From assembly GCF_000829455.1 (NCBI RefSeq), contig NZ_JXAK01000057.1, forward strand, positions 1 through 45,126: DNA of 45,126 bases. The letters run 5' to 3'. Below are positions 1-9,365 of this stretch, one piece after another. Every line of letters starts with the position of its first letter. Within the stretch, counting starts at the first letter, position 1. The stretch is from Gordoniibacillus kamchatkensis. Lineage in GTDB: Bacteria > Bacillota > Bacilli > Paenibacillales > NBRC-103111. The position numbers and the translations under genes are program-made. The notes under the pieces were generated by a model. The model made no database searches. It was not told the origin of the DNA and saw only the letters and a program-made list of their open reading frames with translations.

Positions 1-310
1 GCGCCAGGCGGCGCCGCTTGTGCCGCGGCCGGGGCGCCGGCGCGTCAGCGGCCTCGTCCGGCCGCTTCAGCTGCTCCGCGGCGACGCTCGGCTTGCGCTT
101 CTCGAACGCCTCGTATACTTCGCCGGCCTGAGCGAAGCAGTACTCCGCTTTGCCGTGCTTGCCTTGCGCCGCGTACTCGCGCCCGAGCAAGTACCACGCC
201 ATTTTCTGGTCCGGATGCTCGCGTATAAATTTTTTCAAATAAAGGGGATCGTCGATCGGACTTCGGCTGAAAAACTCCTTCACCTGCCGTTCCGTCTGCT
301 TCGGCTCCAC
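1..310 (-). CDS. TPR-like protein of unknown function (C-terminal part cut by window edge)
   Basis: The minus-strand frame is open from a GTG at 310 to the window edge (103 codons). GGGAAAGGG lies 8 bases upstream of this GTG; a second in-frame GTG at 319 overlaps that ribosome binding site and is less likely. The protein has a helical, TPR-like segment (residues about 15-70: DDPLYLKKF, HPDQKMAWYLLGREY, GKAEYCFAQAGEVYEAF), followed by a basic, Pro/Ala-rich tail (APRPRHKRRRL). The alternating large and small hydrophobic residues in paired helices suggest a protein-interaction scaffold. It starts 65 bases after the HD-GYP gene on the same strand, so the two may be co-transcribed. No specific function can be assigned. 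Confidence 0.7.
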   Translation of the reverse strand, partial: MEPKQTERQVKEFFSRSPIDDPLYLKKFIREHPDQKMAWYLLGREYAAQGKHGKAEYCFAQAGEVYEAFEKRKPSVAAEQLKRPDEAADAPAPRPRHKRRRLA

Positions 311-375
311 ACGGTCCACCCTTTCCCGCTTCCGCGTCGTTCCAAAGGTGTTATCGGCAGATCGGGGTTCTTTGT

Positions 376-1107
376 TTACGTCGCGTCTTTATACTCCAAC
401 ACGGACCGACTCCGCAAGTAGTTCCGCTCTGCCATAACCGCCGCAAACGCCTGCACCGCCTGCCGGTCAAAATGGGTGTCCTGGCAGCGGAGCAGCTCCT
501 GCACGCCGTCGTAATAGCTCCGCCCTTTTGCATACGGGCGGTCGGTCGTCATCGCGTCGAAAGCGTCGGCGACCGCCGTAATTCGGGCGAAGAAAGGTAT
601 CGCCTCGCCCTTTAGGCCGTCCGGATAGCCGGAGCCGTCCATTTTCTCATGATGGTGCTTGGCGACGAGCGAAGCCGACACGTGCTCGCCCTCCGCTTCC
701 ATTTTGGATAAAATGCGCGCGCCGATCGTCGTATGCGATATCATGACGGAGAATTCCTCGTCATCGAGACTGTCGGCTTTCAGCAGCACCCGGTCGGGAA
801 CGCCGATTTTGCCGATATCGTGCATGAGCGCAGCGTGATGAAACTGCCTGCACTGCACTTCCGGCACGCCCAGCTGGCGGGCGATCCAAAGCGAGTAAAG
901 AGCAACCCGGGAAGAATGTCCGGCGGTGTACGGATCGCGCGAGTCGAGCGCGACGATCAGCGTCTGGATGGCGGTCATCGTAAACGGCAGCTTGCCGGAG
1001 CCGGTGTCGGACTGCAGCTCCAGCGCCGATTCGAGCAGCAGCGTCAGCTCGATGTTGCGCTGCTCCAAATGGCGGATCTGTTCCTTAAGTCGGTTCACTT
1101 CAGACAT
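376..1107 (-). CDS. HD-GYP domain phosphodiesterase
   Basis: 243 residues. A short coiled coil (about 1-30) precedes a complete HD-GYP domain with GHSSRV, HHAALMHDIGKIGVPD (the HD metal pair), SHTTIGARIL and HHEKMDGSGYPDGL (the GYP loop). HD-GYP proteins typically hydrolyse cyclic di-GMP, or cGAMP in some lineages. No membrane segment or receiver domain is visible, so this is probably a soluble stand-alone enzyme. The start at 1107 is chosen because GGGGGAG lies 5 bases upstream; the longer open frame to 1272 is not protein-like. Enzyme class is secure; the substrate is inferred from the family. Confidence 0.92.
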   Translation of the reverse strand: MSEVNRLKEQIRHLEQRNIELTLLLESALELQSDTGSGKLPFTMTAIQTLIVALDSRDPYTAGHSSRVALYSLWIARQLGVPEVQCRQFHHAALMHDIGKIGVPDRVLLKADSLDDEEFSVMISHTTIGARILSKMEAEGEHVSASLVAKHHHEKMDGSGYPDGLKGEAIPFFARITAVADAFDAMTTDRPYAKGRSYYDGVQELLRCQDTHFDRQAVQAFAAVMAERNYLRSRSVLEYKDAT

Positions 1108-1168
1108 GATGACTCCCCCGTATGTATGAAACCTTGAAGCCGTCCCCAAGGTTTGAATCGGATGTGCT

Positions 1169-1300
1169 GACCGGCAGCAACCGCTGCTTCGCCCGCAAGA
1201 CGACAGTCCGGGCATCGCTTGCCCATTGCACGTCAAGCCCGATTTCCTCGGCAAACAAGCACACCGAAACATGCGCCAAGCCGCCCGGTCCGTATGAAAA
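1169..1300 (-). pseudogene. Possible remnant of a copper amine oxidase-type stalk domain
   Basis: A stretch of about 44 codons on the minus strand reads like the second half of a stalk domain (copper amine oxidase N-terminal-like): FAEEIGLDVQWASDARTVVL matches the usual pattern of 'aEaLGa-V-Wd--trTV-i'. The flanking codons, the usual first half of the domain and a convincing start are all missing, and the frame ends just before the HD-GYP ribosome binding site. I read it as a decayed fragment of a cell-surface protein gene. A chance resemblance cannot be excluded. Confidence 0.3.
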
Positions 1301-1578
1301 GCTTCTTTCGAAGCCTTTTCGATGACGAGCGGCCGCGTTTAGCGGAAGCTTTTCATGCCGTAAAAAATGTTTTTCTGTTCGCTTCTTTAACGGTTCAAAA
1401 GAGCGTGGCGCAAATCGCCGTCCTTCTAAATGCCCGCCGGACGGACGAGGCCCGGAAACACTTCGGCCGTCGTTTGCCATTCCCTGCCTGAAGAACTAGC
1501 TTCATTGTAAAATGGCACGGCGAGTATGGCAATTGTTGATTGCTCCAAAATTCTACAATTTACACCACACATAGACGA

Positions 1579-1626
1579 AAAAGGCCTGACTCCGAGCGCC
1601 CCGAGGGCGGCCGAATCAGGCCTTTT
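1579..1626 (-). terminator. Rho-independent terminator of the ferredoxin gene
   Basis: Arms AAAAGGCCTGA/TCAGGCCTTTT with extra pairing toward the loop, followed on the minus strand by a T-run. It lies 13 bases past the ferredoxin stop. Confidence 0.85.
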
Positions 1627-1638
1627 GCCTTACCATCA

Positions 1639-1939
<301 letters not shown>

Positions 1940-2002
1940 TGAATACGGCGATCGAGAATTGTTCTCAAATGCGCGCTGCCATTGGTCTGGCGGCGATTTC
2001 AT

Positions 2003-3301
2003 CTAACTCTCGCCTTCTTCCAATCCCCGCTCCTTGAGGTGATCCATCTGCAGCGACGTCCCCCGCTCTTTATGATTGCGGATGAGCGCCGACGGATCGT
2101 CCGTCAGCATGCCCGCCGTCACAATCGAGCTTTCCCCGAACTTGTCGCGGATACGGTCCATCGCTTCGTTCAGCCGTTCCTTCTTCGGCTCGCGCTCAAA
2201 TGTAAACAGATCGAGCTGCAGCGCCGACTCGGCCTTCGGCTGCAAATTTTGCAGCGTAATGCCGAGCAGCCGCACCGGCTTCGCTTCGGGCCAATGCGCG
2301 TCAAACAGGCGGCATGCCTCGCGGTACACGTCGTCGTGGCTTTCGGTAGGCTGCGGCAGCGTCGCCGACCGCGTGTACGTCTTCATCGACGGCTCGCGAA
2401 CGGTGATTTGCACGACGCGCGCGACGAGACCTTGCCGGCGCAGCCGCCGGCACGTCTGGTCGGCGAGATTCAAAAAGACGCGGCGGATATCGTCCCGGTC
2501 CGTAAAATCGCGAGGCAGCGTCGTCGTATGCCCGATCGATTTGCTGCGCTCCTGTTCCGGGTTGACCGGACTGTCGTCGATACCGTTCGCCGCCCGTTTC
2601 AGCCACGCTCCGTACACGCCGAACCGCTCCGTAAGCAGACGCTCGTCGGCTGCGGCCAGCTGGCCAAGCGTAAAAATTTGCAGCCGCTGCAGCTTTTCCG
2701 CCGTCTTCCTGCCGATGCCGAACATCGTGTTGCACGGCTGATGCCACAGCACGCCAGGCACGTCGCGCAGCCGCAGCACGTTGATCGCATCCGGCTTGCG
2801 CATATCGGAAGCGACCTTGGCCAGCAGCTTGTTCGGAGCGACGCCGATCGAGCACGGCAGCCCCAGCTCGACGCGGATCCGTTCCTGAATGAGGCCGGCG
2901 ATCTCCAGCGGCGTTCCGAACTGCTTCGAACCGGTAATGTCGACGTAGCATTCGTCGATCGAAACCGCCTCGACGAGAGGCGAGTACTGGTACGCAATCT
3001 GCATGAAGCGCCGCGAGAACGTCCGATACAAGTCAAAATCCGGCCGGATGAGCTGCAGCTCGGGACACAGCTTCAGCGCCTCGCGTACCTGCATCCCGGT
3101 CTTTACCCCGCGCGCCCTTGCGGCATACGAGGAAGTGACGACGATGCCGCGCCGCAGCTCCACGCTGCCGGCGACGGCGATCGGCTTGCCCTTGTACTTT
3201 TCCGGCTCGACAGCCTCGTGCACGGAGCAATAAAATGCGTTCATGTCAATGTGCAGAATGACCCTGCCGTTTTTCGGATATTGGTCACTTACCTGCTTCA
3301 T
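2003..3301 (-). CDS. dinB: DNA polymerase IV (Y-family translesion polymerase)
   Basis: 432 residues. Y-family motifs in order: [12 protein letters not shown] (first catalytic Asp), [14 protein letters not shown] (finger), [12 protein letters not shown] (catalytic Asp-Glu), [20 protein letters not shown] (palm), then helix-hairpin-helix and little-finger regions. QLDLF near the C-terminus is a sliding-clamp binding motif. The enzyme copies damaged templates with low fidelity. The ATG overlaps the end of queF by 17 bases, so the two are probably translationally coupled. I see no obvious LexA box; transcription probably comes from the queF promoter. Confidence 0.96.
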   Translation of the reverse strand: MKQVSDQYPKNGRVILHIDMNAFYCSVHEAVEPEKYKGKPIAVAGSVELRRGIVVTSSYAARARGVKTGMQVREALKLCPELQLIRPDFDLYRTFSRRFMQIAYQYSPLVEAVSIDECYVDITGSKQFGTPLEIAGLIQERIRVELGLPCSIGVAPNKLLAKVASDMRKPDAINVLRLRDVPGVLWHQPCNTMFGIGRKTAEKLQRLQIFTLGQLAAADERLLTERFGVYGAWLKRAANGIDDSPVNPEQERSKSIGHTTTLPRDFTDRDDIRRVFLNLADQTCRRLRRQGLVARVVQITVREPSMKTYTRSATLPQPTESHDDVYREACRLFDAHWPEAKPVRLLGITLQNLQPKAESALQLDLFTFEREPKKERLNEAMDRIRDKFGESSIVTAGMLTDDPSALIRNHKERGTSLQMDHLKERGLEEGES

Positions 3302-3644
3302 ACTCGGCGCGAACCGTGGTATAAATGCCGCCGCGCACGTTGAATTTGCCGACTACCTGAAGCTTGCGGGGCTGAATGTAAGCCACGAAATCTTTCAGAA
3401 TGCGGTTGGTCACGTCTTCGTGGAAATGGCCTTCGTCGCGGAAGCTCCACAAATACAGCTTGAGCGATTTAAGCTCACAAATATAAGGTCCCGGAACGTA
3501 CTTGAACGTAATCGTGGCAAAATCCGGCTGGCCGGTCACCGGGCACAGCGCGGTAAATTCCGGGCATTCGATTTCAACTTCGTAATCGCGGTCCGGATGC
3601 GGGTTCGGCACCGGATCGAGCGTTTTTGACGGTTTGGTACTCAT
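3285..3644 (-). CDS. queF: NADPH-dependent 7-cyano-7-deazaguanine (preQ0) reductase
   Basis: 119 residues, a short single-domain Que[14 protein letters not shown] holds the catalytic Cys and downstream Asp; [26 protein letters not shown] is the QueF NADPH/substrate signature. It reduces preQ0 to preQ1 in queuosine tRNA modification. The start at 3644 is set by GGAGGTG 8 bases upstream; the longer frame to 3725 would add a false hydrophobic leader. The gene overlaps dinB by 17 bases. No preQ1 riboswitch is recognisable upstream, and the other que genes are not in the window. Confidence 0.95.
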   Translation of the reverse strand: MSTKPSKTLDPVPNPHPDRDYEVEIECPEFTALCPVTGQPDFATITFKYVPGPYICELKSLKLYLWSFRDEGHFHEDVTNRILKDFVAYIQPRKLQVVGKFNVRGGIYTTVRAEYEAGK

Positions 3645-3687
3645 CAAGCAGACACCTCCAAATAAGATCAAGGAAAAGACCACTATC

Positions 3688-3716
3688 AGCATAATAGACG
3701 CCGCATATCCGGTCAA
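3688..3716 (-). promoter_or_regulatory. Predicted sigma-A promoter of queF-dinB
   Basis: On the minus strand, -35 TTGACC (3711-3716), 17-base spacer, -10 TATGCT (3688-3693), about 45 bases upstream of the queF start. Confidence 0.55.
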
Positions 3717-3767
3717 GCGCAGCAAGCTGCATTTTTTGCAAACAAACCGTTCCAGCCGCCAAATTTG

Positions 3768-3776
3768 TGCTATAAT
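3768..3776 (+). promoter_or_regulatory. Extended -10 promoter of cimA
   Basis: TGCTATAAT (TATAAT at 3771-3776) gives a consensus -10 with a TGn extension, while the -35 region is weak. It is 37 bases upstream of the cimA start and divergent from the queF promoter. Confidence 0.6.
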
Positions 3777-3812
3777 CAGAAAATATACTTACTCCGAAAG
3801 GATCGAAGAAAG

Positions 3813-5429
3813 ATGGCAAACTCGGTTAAAATATTCGACACCACGCTTCGAGACGGTACGCAGGGCGAAGGCGTCAGCCTGTCCGTAGAGGACAAGCTGA
3901 AAATCGCGCAGAAGCTCGACGCCCTCGGCGTTCATTATATTGAAGGCGGCTGGCCGGGCAGCAACGGCAAGGACATCGAATTTTTTCACCGGGTGAAGGA
4001 GCTCAAGCTGGCCCATGCCAAAGTGACGGCTTTCGGCTCTACGCGGCGGAAGGACACGAAGGCCGAGGACGACCCGAACTTAAACAAAATATTGGAATCC
4101 GGAGTCAAAGTGGCCACCATCTTCGGCAAGTCGTGGGACTTCCACGTCCATAAGGCGATCCAGACGACGCTGGAAGAAAATTTGGCTATGATCTACGACT
4201 CCGTCCGTTTTTTGAAAAACAGCGGCCTTGAGGTCATTTACGACGCCGAGCATTTTTTCGACGGCTACAAAAACAATCCCGACTATGCACTGCAAACGAT
4301 CCGCCAGGCGGAAGCGGCCGGCGCCGACTGGATCGTGCTGTGCGATACGAACGGCGGCTCGCTGCCGGGCGAGATCGGCGACATCGTCGCCGAGGTGGTG
4401 CGGGAGGTATCGCGCCCGATCGGCATTCACGCGCATAACGACTGCGAGCTTGGCGTCGCCAACTCGCTCGCGGCGGTCGCCGCGGGAGCGCGGCAAGTCC
4501 AGGGCACGATCAACGGCTACGGCGAGCGCTGCGGCAATGCCAACCTGTGCTCCGTCATCCCGAACCTGCAGCTGAAGATGGGATTCTCATGCATCGCCGA
4601 CGAGCAGCTTGCCGCTCTGACGCCTGTTGCCCGCTATGTGAGCGAGATCGCCAACATGCATATGCCTGTCGGCCAGCCTTTTGTCGGCAACGCGGCTTTC
4701 GCCCACAAAGGCGGCATTCACGTGTCCGCGATTTTGCGTCATCCGAAAACGTACGAGCACATCGCGCCGGAGCTCGTCGGCAACAAGCAGCGCGTGCTCG
4801 TCTCCGAGCTGGCCGGGCAAAGCAACCTGATCGTCAAGGCGGAAGAGCTCAAGCTCGACTTCGACAAAAACAATCCGAAAGTGAAGTCGGTCATCGAGCG
4901 CGTCAAGGAGCTGGAGCATCAAGGCTACCAGTTCGAAGGCGCCGACGCCTCGCTCGAACTGCTGCTGCGCGAAGCGCTCGAAGGCCTGGAGGAAGTGTTT
5001 ACGCTCGAATCGTTCAAAATCATCGTCGAGAAATCGGCCGGACGCGCCGTCGTCACCGAGGCGATCGTTAAAGTCAAGGTGCACGGCGAGACGATGTTTA
5101 CCGCAGCCGAAGGCAACGGTCCCGTCAACGCCCTCGACGTCGCCCTGCGCAAAGCGCTCATGCCTTATTATCCGGACATTCAGCAAGTGCATCTGACCGA
5201 TTACAAAGTGCGCGTCTTCGACGAGAAAGACACAACGGCGGCGAAAGTGCGCGTCCTGATCGAAACGGCAGACCTGGAAACTTCGTGGAACACCGTCGGC
5301 GTCTCGGAAAACATTATCGAAGCGAGCTGGAACGCGCTCGCCGATTCGATCCGATATGCGCTCATCGGCCGTACTCGTGTCGAACACAAGGAGCAGCAGC
5401 CGGAACGGCTCGGACTGGTGAACCATTAA
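3813..5429 (+). CDS. cimA: (R)-citramalate synthase
   Basis: 538 residues. The N-terminal HMGL-like TIM barrel begins [19 protein letters not shown] (metal/substrate motif), with [20 protein letters not shown] and [18 protein letters not shown]; the C-terminal third is a LeuA-type dimerisation/allosteric domain ending in a repeated beta-alpha region. Residues such as EGGWPGSN and the total length separate it from 2-isopropylmalate synthase and match CimA. It condenses pyruvate with acetyl-CoA to citramalate, the threonine-independent route to 2-oxobutyrate and isoleucine. The ATG at 3813 is chosen over the upstream in-frame ATG because protein-like sequence begins there. Monocistronic, with its own promoter and terminator. 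Confidence 0.92.
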   Translation: MANSVKIFDTTLRDGTQGEGVSLSVEDKLKIAQKLDALGVHYIEGGWPGSNGKDIEFFHRVKELKLAHAKVTAFGSTRRKDTKAEDDPNLNKILESGVKVATIFGKSWDFHVHKAIQTTLEENLAMIYDSVRFLKNSGLEVIYDAEHFFDGYKNNPDYALQTIRQAEAAGADWIVLCDTNGGSLPGEIGDIVAEVVREVSRPIGIHAHNDCELGVANSLAAVAAGARQVQGTINGYGERCGNANLCSVIPNLQLKMGFSCIADEQLAALTPVARYVSEIANMHMPVGQPFVGNAAFAHKGGIHVSAILRHPKTYEHIAPELVGNKQRVLVSELAGQSNLIVKAEELKLDFDKNNPKVKSVIERVKELEHQGYQFEGADASLELLLREALEGLEEVFTLESFKIIVEKSAGRAVVTEAIVKVKVHGETMFTAAEGNGPVNALDVALRKALMPYYPDIQQVHLTDYKVRVFDEKDTTAAKVRVLIETADLETSWNTVGVSENIIEASWNALADSIRYALIGRTRVEHKEQQPERLGLVNH

Positions 5430-5438
5430 ACAAGAGGC

Positions 5439-5484
5439 AAAAAAGCTTCCGGCCTGACGAAATCGTCGGCCGGAAGCTTTTTTC
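5439..5484 (+). terminator. Rho-independent terminator of cimA
   Basis: Inverted repeat AAAAAGCTTCCGGCC / GGCCGGAAGCTTTTTT followed by Ts, starting 10 bases past the cimA stop. The A-run on the other side could let it work in both directions. Confidence 0.9.
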
Positions 5485-5492
5485 ACTCCTCA

Positions 5493-5626
5493 GAATGTAT
5501 AAGCTGCGCCTATCCCGTCTGACTCCGCTACTAGGCATAACGGCGAGCAATGTACCGTGCGTCCCACAGCCAGCTTAACGCCGGAAAACGCGCTCGTCCA
5601 CAAGGCGGCTTAAACCGATTATCCTT
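5493..5626 (-). repeat. Dispersed intergenic repeat, copy A
   Basis: Read on the minus strand, this tract aligns along its length with 14996-15150: AAGGATAA, CGGYTTAMGCCG, a GGACG-GCGCGTTT core, CCGGCGTTAAGCTGG, GCCTAGTAGCGGA and a TTATAC end. It begins inside the last codons of the ResA-like gene (GGA TAA) and fills the convergent gap to cimA. Confidence 0.75.
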
Positions 5627-6179
5627 GCTTCAGCAAAGCGTTCAGCTTCTTCTCCCACTCGGCCGTCGTAAGCACGTTGACGACTTCGCGCACGGTTCCG
5701 GTCCGGTCGATCAAATAGCTCGTCGGGATGAAGACGAATTTGTACTTGTCCGCCACTGCGCCGTCTTTATCGAGCAAAATCGGGAACGTCAAGCGATAGT
5801 CGCTTACGAATTGGCGCACGTCGGCGAGCTTGTCGCTTTGCGTCAAATTGATCCCGTAAAAATCGACCCTGTCTTTGTACCGGTCGTACAGGTCGGCCAA
5901 ATCCGGCGCTTCCTGTTTGCAAGGCGGACACCACGTCGCCCAGAAATTCAGCACGAGCGGCTTGTCGCGGGCGCCGCCGACCTGATACGTGTTGCCGTCT
6001 AGGGCGGAGAGCGCGAAAGCCGGAGCGGAATAGTTGGCTTTGGAAGCTTGTTCCCCTGCGGTCACCGGCTCTTTCCGGGCGCCGGCTATATTTTGGTAAA
6101 TGGCGAATCCGATCAAAATCGCCAGCACGGCGAGTACAGCGGCATTTCTCTTCACTCTCGATTCACTCCTTCTCTCCAT
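5619..6179 (-). CDS. ResA/TlpA-like membrane-anchored thiol-disulfide oxidoreductase
   Basis: 186 residues. One membrane segment (about 12-32, AAVLAVLAILIGFAIYQN) anchors an extracytoplasmic thioredoxin fold with the active site WCPPC (Cys84, Cys87) and a cis-Pro region FIPTSYLID. ResA/TlpA proteins act in cytochrome c maturation or spore envelope disulfide chemistry; no ccm/ccs genes lie nearby, so the partner is unknown. The ATG at 6179 has GGAG 5 bases upstream; GTG at 6155 with AAGGAG is a credible alternative start. The stop codon lies inside a dispersed repeat. Divergent from the MFS gene at 6289. Confidence 0.9.
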   Translation of the reverse strand: MERRSESRVKRNAAVLAVLAILIGFAIYQNIAGARKEPVTAGEQASKANYSAPAFALSALDGNTYQVGGARDKPLVLNFWATWCPPCKQEAPDLADLYDRYKDRVDFYGINLTQSDKLADVRQFVSDYRLTFPILLDKDGAVADKYKFVFIPTSYLIDRTGTVREVVNVLTTAEWEKKLNALLKQG

Positions 6180-6288
6180 ATTATCTCCAATCCGCGCAAA
6201 ATTCCAACATCTCTCGGCAAGAGCAGGGAATGCCGCCATCCCCGTTCGGACAAAGTAACAAAAGACTCGCTGAGAGAAGGAGAGCGTT

Positions 6289-7613
6289 ATGGAGAAAACG
6301 AAATCGAGAAAGCTGCAGATTTGGTTCGACAGCGACATCGTGAGTGACCATGAGAAAAGCGCATCGCCTTCCCGCAAACGACAAGGCGGCGGCAAAAGCA
6401 AAGACAACAGCAAGGGCAAGACCGGGTTCTGGATGTATGTCGCCATCGCCTCCGTCCCGATGGTGCTCGTGCTCGGCAATTCCATGCTGGTCCCGATCTT
6501 GCCGCAAATGAAAACCGAGCTGGGCATCACCCGCTTCCAAAGCTCGCTCGTCATTACCCTCTTTTCGCTGACGGCTGGAATTCTCATTCCTCTCGCCGGC
6601 TTTTTATCGGACCGTTACTCGCGGAAAGCCGTCATGATTCCGGCGCTTATCATTTACGGCGCCGCGGGCGTGCTGGCGGGCTTCGGCGCGATTTGGCATT
6701 CGTACACAATCATCATTATCAGCAGAGCCCTGCAAGGCGTCGGCGCTGCCGGTACGTCGTCGATCGCGATGGCGCTCGTCGGCGATTTATATAACGGCGG
6801 AACGGAAAGCAAAGTGCTCGGCATTACCGAGGCCTCGAACGGCTTCGGCAAAGTGATCAGCCCGATCATCGGCTCCTTGTTCGCTCTTATCGTCTGGTTT
6901 GCGCCTTTTTTGCGTTTCCGGTATTTTGCTTGCTTTCGCTGCTATGCGTCATGTTTATTATCAAGGAGCCGAAGAAGACGAAGGAGCCGCCGCAAATCGG
7001 CAAATATATGGCGGACATCGGGACCATCCTCAAAAAGAAAGGGCGCTGGCTCATTCCGGCGTTTTTTTCCGGCTCGCTGGCGCTGTTCAACTTGTTTGGC
7101 GTCTTGTTTTACTTGTCGGATACGCTGGAGGAAGCGCCTTACAGCATTGACGGCGTCGTCAAAGGTCTCGTGCTGGCGATTCCGCTTCTGGCCATGGTCG
7201 TCACTTCTTATACGACGGGGGCGCTCATCAAGAAAAACGGCACGCTGATCCGCTGGCTCATCAATATCGGCTTTGTGCTGCTGTCCGTGACGCTCGCATT
7301 GTGCATTTTTTTCTACGCCAGCTTGTATTTGTTTATCGGCTTGCTGACGATCGGCGCAATCGGGACGGGCCTCATTTTGCCGTGCCTCAACACGATGATC
7401 ACCGGTTCCGTGCAAAAAGAGCAGCGGGGCATGATTACGTCGATTTACAACAGCTTGCGGTACATCGGCGTAGCGCTCGGACCGCCGCTGTTCGGCTATT
7501 TGATGAAAATATCGAACGAGATCGTCTTCATCGTCGTCACCGCGCTGGCTGTCATCGCGCTCGCGCTTGTGTTTTTCCTGATCAAGCCGAAAGGCAAGCT
7601 GGAATCCGCCTGA
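6289..7613 (+). pseudogene. MFS efflux transporter, one-base frameshift
   Basis: The first frame (6289 to about 6910) encodes a hydrophilic N-terminus and the first six membrane segments, with the MFS motif [13 protein letters not shown] and [19 protein letters not shown]. The remaining segments, from [15 protein letters not shown] to FFLIKPKGKLESA, are in another frame ending at 7613. Adding one T to the T6 run at 6906-6911 joins them into a normal protein of about 441 residues ([17 protein letters not shown]). The start has AGAAGGAGA upstream. The family is a drug:proton antiporter type; the substrate is unknown. Read-through quality on both sides of the break suggests a homopolymer sequencing error or a very recent mutation. 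Confidence 0.85.
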
Positions 7614-7654
7614 CGCCTCCTTTATAATGAAAGCCGAAAGGGGGCGGCCAGGCC

Positions 7655-8110
7655 ATGCCGGTCACTATGTGCAGAGAATTGAGGCAGCGCCTTTCCGATT
7701 ATTGCCTGTCCGTATATCCGCTGGAAGCGTGCGGGTTCGTGACAGGTGATTATATTCGGGAGACGGACGAGCTGATCGCGGACGACTTCATCCCCATACG
7801 CAACGATTCCGGGTCGCCGGAACGGCATTTCGAGATGAACCGCAGCGAGCTGGCGAAGCTCCTTGCTTCGCAGCCGTACCAACGGCTGCTCGGCATTTTT
7901 CATAGCCACCCGCGCACTGCGCCTATCCCGTCCGCGGCAGATTTGCAAACTTCCTGGTACTCGCTTCCAAGCTATTGGATCGTATCGCTGCAAGATGCGG
8001 ATCATCCGACTCTCGCCGTTTACCGTCTGGCTCGCCAAAGCGACGGAACTTTAGCGCCCAAGCTGCTGCCGGTCAGGCCCCCGGATGGCGGGGCAGGATT
8101 GGGAGCATGA
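7655..8110 (+). CDS. JAMM/MPN+ domain (M67-type) metallopeptidase
   Basis: 151 residues. The full JAMM zinc site is visible: Glu24 in YPLEACGF, then HSHP (His83, His85) and Asp96 in IPSAADLQ, with the spacing of bacterial Mov34/MPN/PAD-1 proteins. Known bacterial relatives cleave C-terminal extensions of ubiquitin-like sulfur carriers or act as isopeptidases; no ThiS/MoaD/CysO-like gene is nearby, so the substrate is unknown. AAAGGGGGCGG lies 7 bases upstream of the ATG. It follows the MFS gene by 41 bases on the same strand and may be co-transcribed. Confidence 0.9.
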   Translation: MPVTMCRELRQRLSDYCLSVYPLEACGFVTGDYIRETDELIADDFIPIRNDSGSPERHFEMNRSELAKLLASQPYQRLLGIFHSHPRTAPIPSAADLQTSWYSLPSYWIVSLQDADHPTLAVYRLARQSDGTLAPKLLPVRPPDGGAGLGA

Positions 8111-8142
8111 TGCTGTCGTGAGAAATAACGTTGGTGGAACCG

Positions 8143-8188
8143 CAAAACGCACCGATCCCGCGCATCGCTCGGATTGGTGCGTTTTTGT
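8143..8188 (+). terminator. Rho-independent terminator after the JAMM peptidase gene
   Basis: Inverted repeat CAAAACGCACCGAT / ATTGGTGCGTTTTTG with a T-run, 33 bases past the stop. Confidence 0.85.
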
Positions 8189-8301
8189 TGGCAGGGGCAA
8201 CGATAACAGCGAGACCGTCTAGTTAGCGGCATGATACGGTGTTGGTGATGGGATTGCCTTGAGGCATTCAATGGCGTGTCAGCGTTCCCTTGCTGCAAAA
8301 T

Positions 8302-8543
8302 CGCTTCTGCAATTGCTTTACAATCAACTGCAGTGGCCTCATTCCGCAAGTCCGTTTCCGCAGTTGCTCTAAAGGCAATTGGACTAGCCCCCTCCTCGCT
8401 CCCCCACCGGATAATCGCTTGTGCAATTACCTTACGAGCAACTACAGAGGCATCCTCCCGCAAATCCGCTTCCCCAGTTGCTTTGAAGGCAATTGCACTA
8501 GCCCCCCCCTCGCTCCCCCACCGCATAATCGCTTGTGCAATTG
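8302..8543. repeat. 114-bp tandem duplication (two full units and a short third)
   Basis: Unit 1 is 8302-8415, unit 2 is 8416-8529, and the first 14 or so bases of a third follow. By eye the two full units differ at 18 of 114 positions (about 84% identity) with no indels. Because 114 is 38 codons, the minus strand carries an open frame with a repeated 38-residue unit, but it has no ribosome binding site and runs through the terminator at 8143-8188. The rest of the 8111-8627 gap holds only two terminators. Confidence 0.85.
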
Positions 8544-8593
8544 CTGTCGGATAACACCGAAGCAGCGGATCCCCCTCCCGTGGCAGCGCAAAG

Positions 8594-8618
8594 AAGACCT
8601 TGCGTGACGCAAGGTCTT
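8594..8618 (-). terminator. Terminator of the DnaQ-like exonuclease gene
   Basis: Perfect 11-base stem AAGACCTTGCG / CGCAAGGTCTT with a three-base loop, 10 bases past the stop at 8628; the T-rich tail on the minus strand is short. Confidence 0.75.
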
Positions 8619-8627
8619 CCCTAGTCC

Positions 8628-9365
8628 CTAGTGATGACGGCTCAGTTGCTCATACAAATCGCCTAGCGTGTCAATGTGCCGTGCCTTGATTTCGGCCATG
8701 AGCTCCGTCCACAGACGGGCGGTCATAAGCGCGTCCTCAAGCGCATGATGGCGCTGCGTAACCGGTATCCCGAATTCGTGCAGCAGCGTATCGAGGTCGT
8801 AATGGCGCCGCCGCGGCAGCAGCCACTTGGCGATCATCATCGTATCCAGGACGCGGTGGTTCAAGCTGACGCGGGACGTTTTCCACAGAGCCGCATTGAG
8901 GAAGCCTTTGTCGTGCGCAGCGCCGTGCGCAATCAGCGCCTTTTGCTGCACGAACGACAAAAAACGCTGCAGCACGTCCATCAGCTCCGGCGCCCCGCCA
9001 GCCTGCCCGTTCGTAATGCCCGTCAGCTCCGAAATATGCGGCGGAATGTCGCGCTTCGGATTGACCAGGCTGTAAAACGTACTCTCCGGTGCCATCTCGC
9101 CGCCGACCGTCGCAACGCCTCCGAACGAAATGATTTCGTCCCCGTTGTACGGGGCAAAGCCGGTCGTTTCCAAATCGAATACGACGGCTTCCATGTCCTG
9201 CAGCGGAATGTCGTGCAGCGCCTCTTTGCGCTGCTCCTTCATCATTTGCCGGATAAAAGCCATTTGCTGGGCGCTTTGCGGATCGAACATCGAAGTGAGC
9301 GCCGGGGTGATGCCTCCCATTTTGTATAGCCGCCACATGCGGCCTGCAGGATGCATAGGTTTCAT
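8628..9365 (-). CDS. DnaQ-like DEDDh 3'-5' exonuclease
   Basis: 245 residues. After about 60 residues of helical N-terminus the exonuclease domain shows Exo I (VVFDLETTGF), Exo II (HGAAHDKGFLNAAL) and Exo III with the catalytic His (HHALEDALMTARL). DEDDh enzymes remove 3' nucleotides from DNA or RNA; this stand-alone form with an N-terminal extension is common in Bacillales. The ATG overlaps the stop of the upstream nucleotidyltransferase-like gene as ATGA, so the two are translationally coupled and probably work together. The role of the pair is not known to me. Confidence 0.9.
   Translation of the reverse strand: MKPMHPAGRMWRLYKMGGITPALTSMFDPQSAQQMAFIRQMMKEQRKEALHDIPLQDMEAVVFDLETTGFAPYNGDEIISFGGVATVGGEMAPESTFYSLVNPKRDIPPHISELTGITNGQAGGAPELMDVLQRFLSFVQQKALIAHGAAHDKGFLNAALWKTSRVSLNHRVLDTMMIAKWLLPRRRHYDLDTLLHEFGIPVTQRHHALEDALMTARLWTELMAEIKARHIDTLGDLYEQLSRHH

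Noticed and set aside
1219-1491. 90-codon plus-strand frame
   Set aside because: No ribosome binding site or family resemblance; it overlaps the stalk-domain remnant on the other strand.
1982-3343. 453-codon open frame on the plus strand
   Set aside because: Exactly antisense to dinB, Arg/His/Gln-rich, with no domain pattern; it is the shadow of a high-GC gene.
3645-3770. Possible preQ1 riboswitch ahead of queF
   Set aside because: No matching stem or A-rich preQ1 tail could be found; only a promoter is supported.
8020-8526. 168-codon minus-strand frame with repeated 38-residue units
   Set aside because: No ribosome binding site, and it reads through a strong terminator into the JAMM gene; kept as a DNA repeat only.
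8302-8543. Possible CRISPR array
   Set aside because: Units are 114 bp, diverged and without unique spacers.
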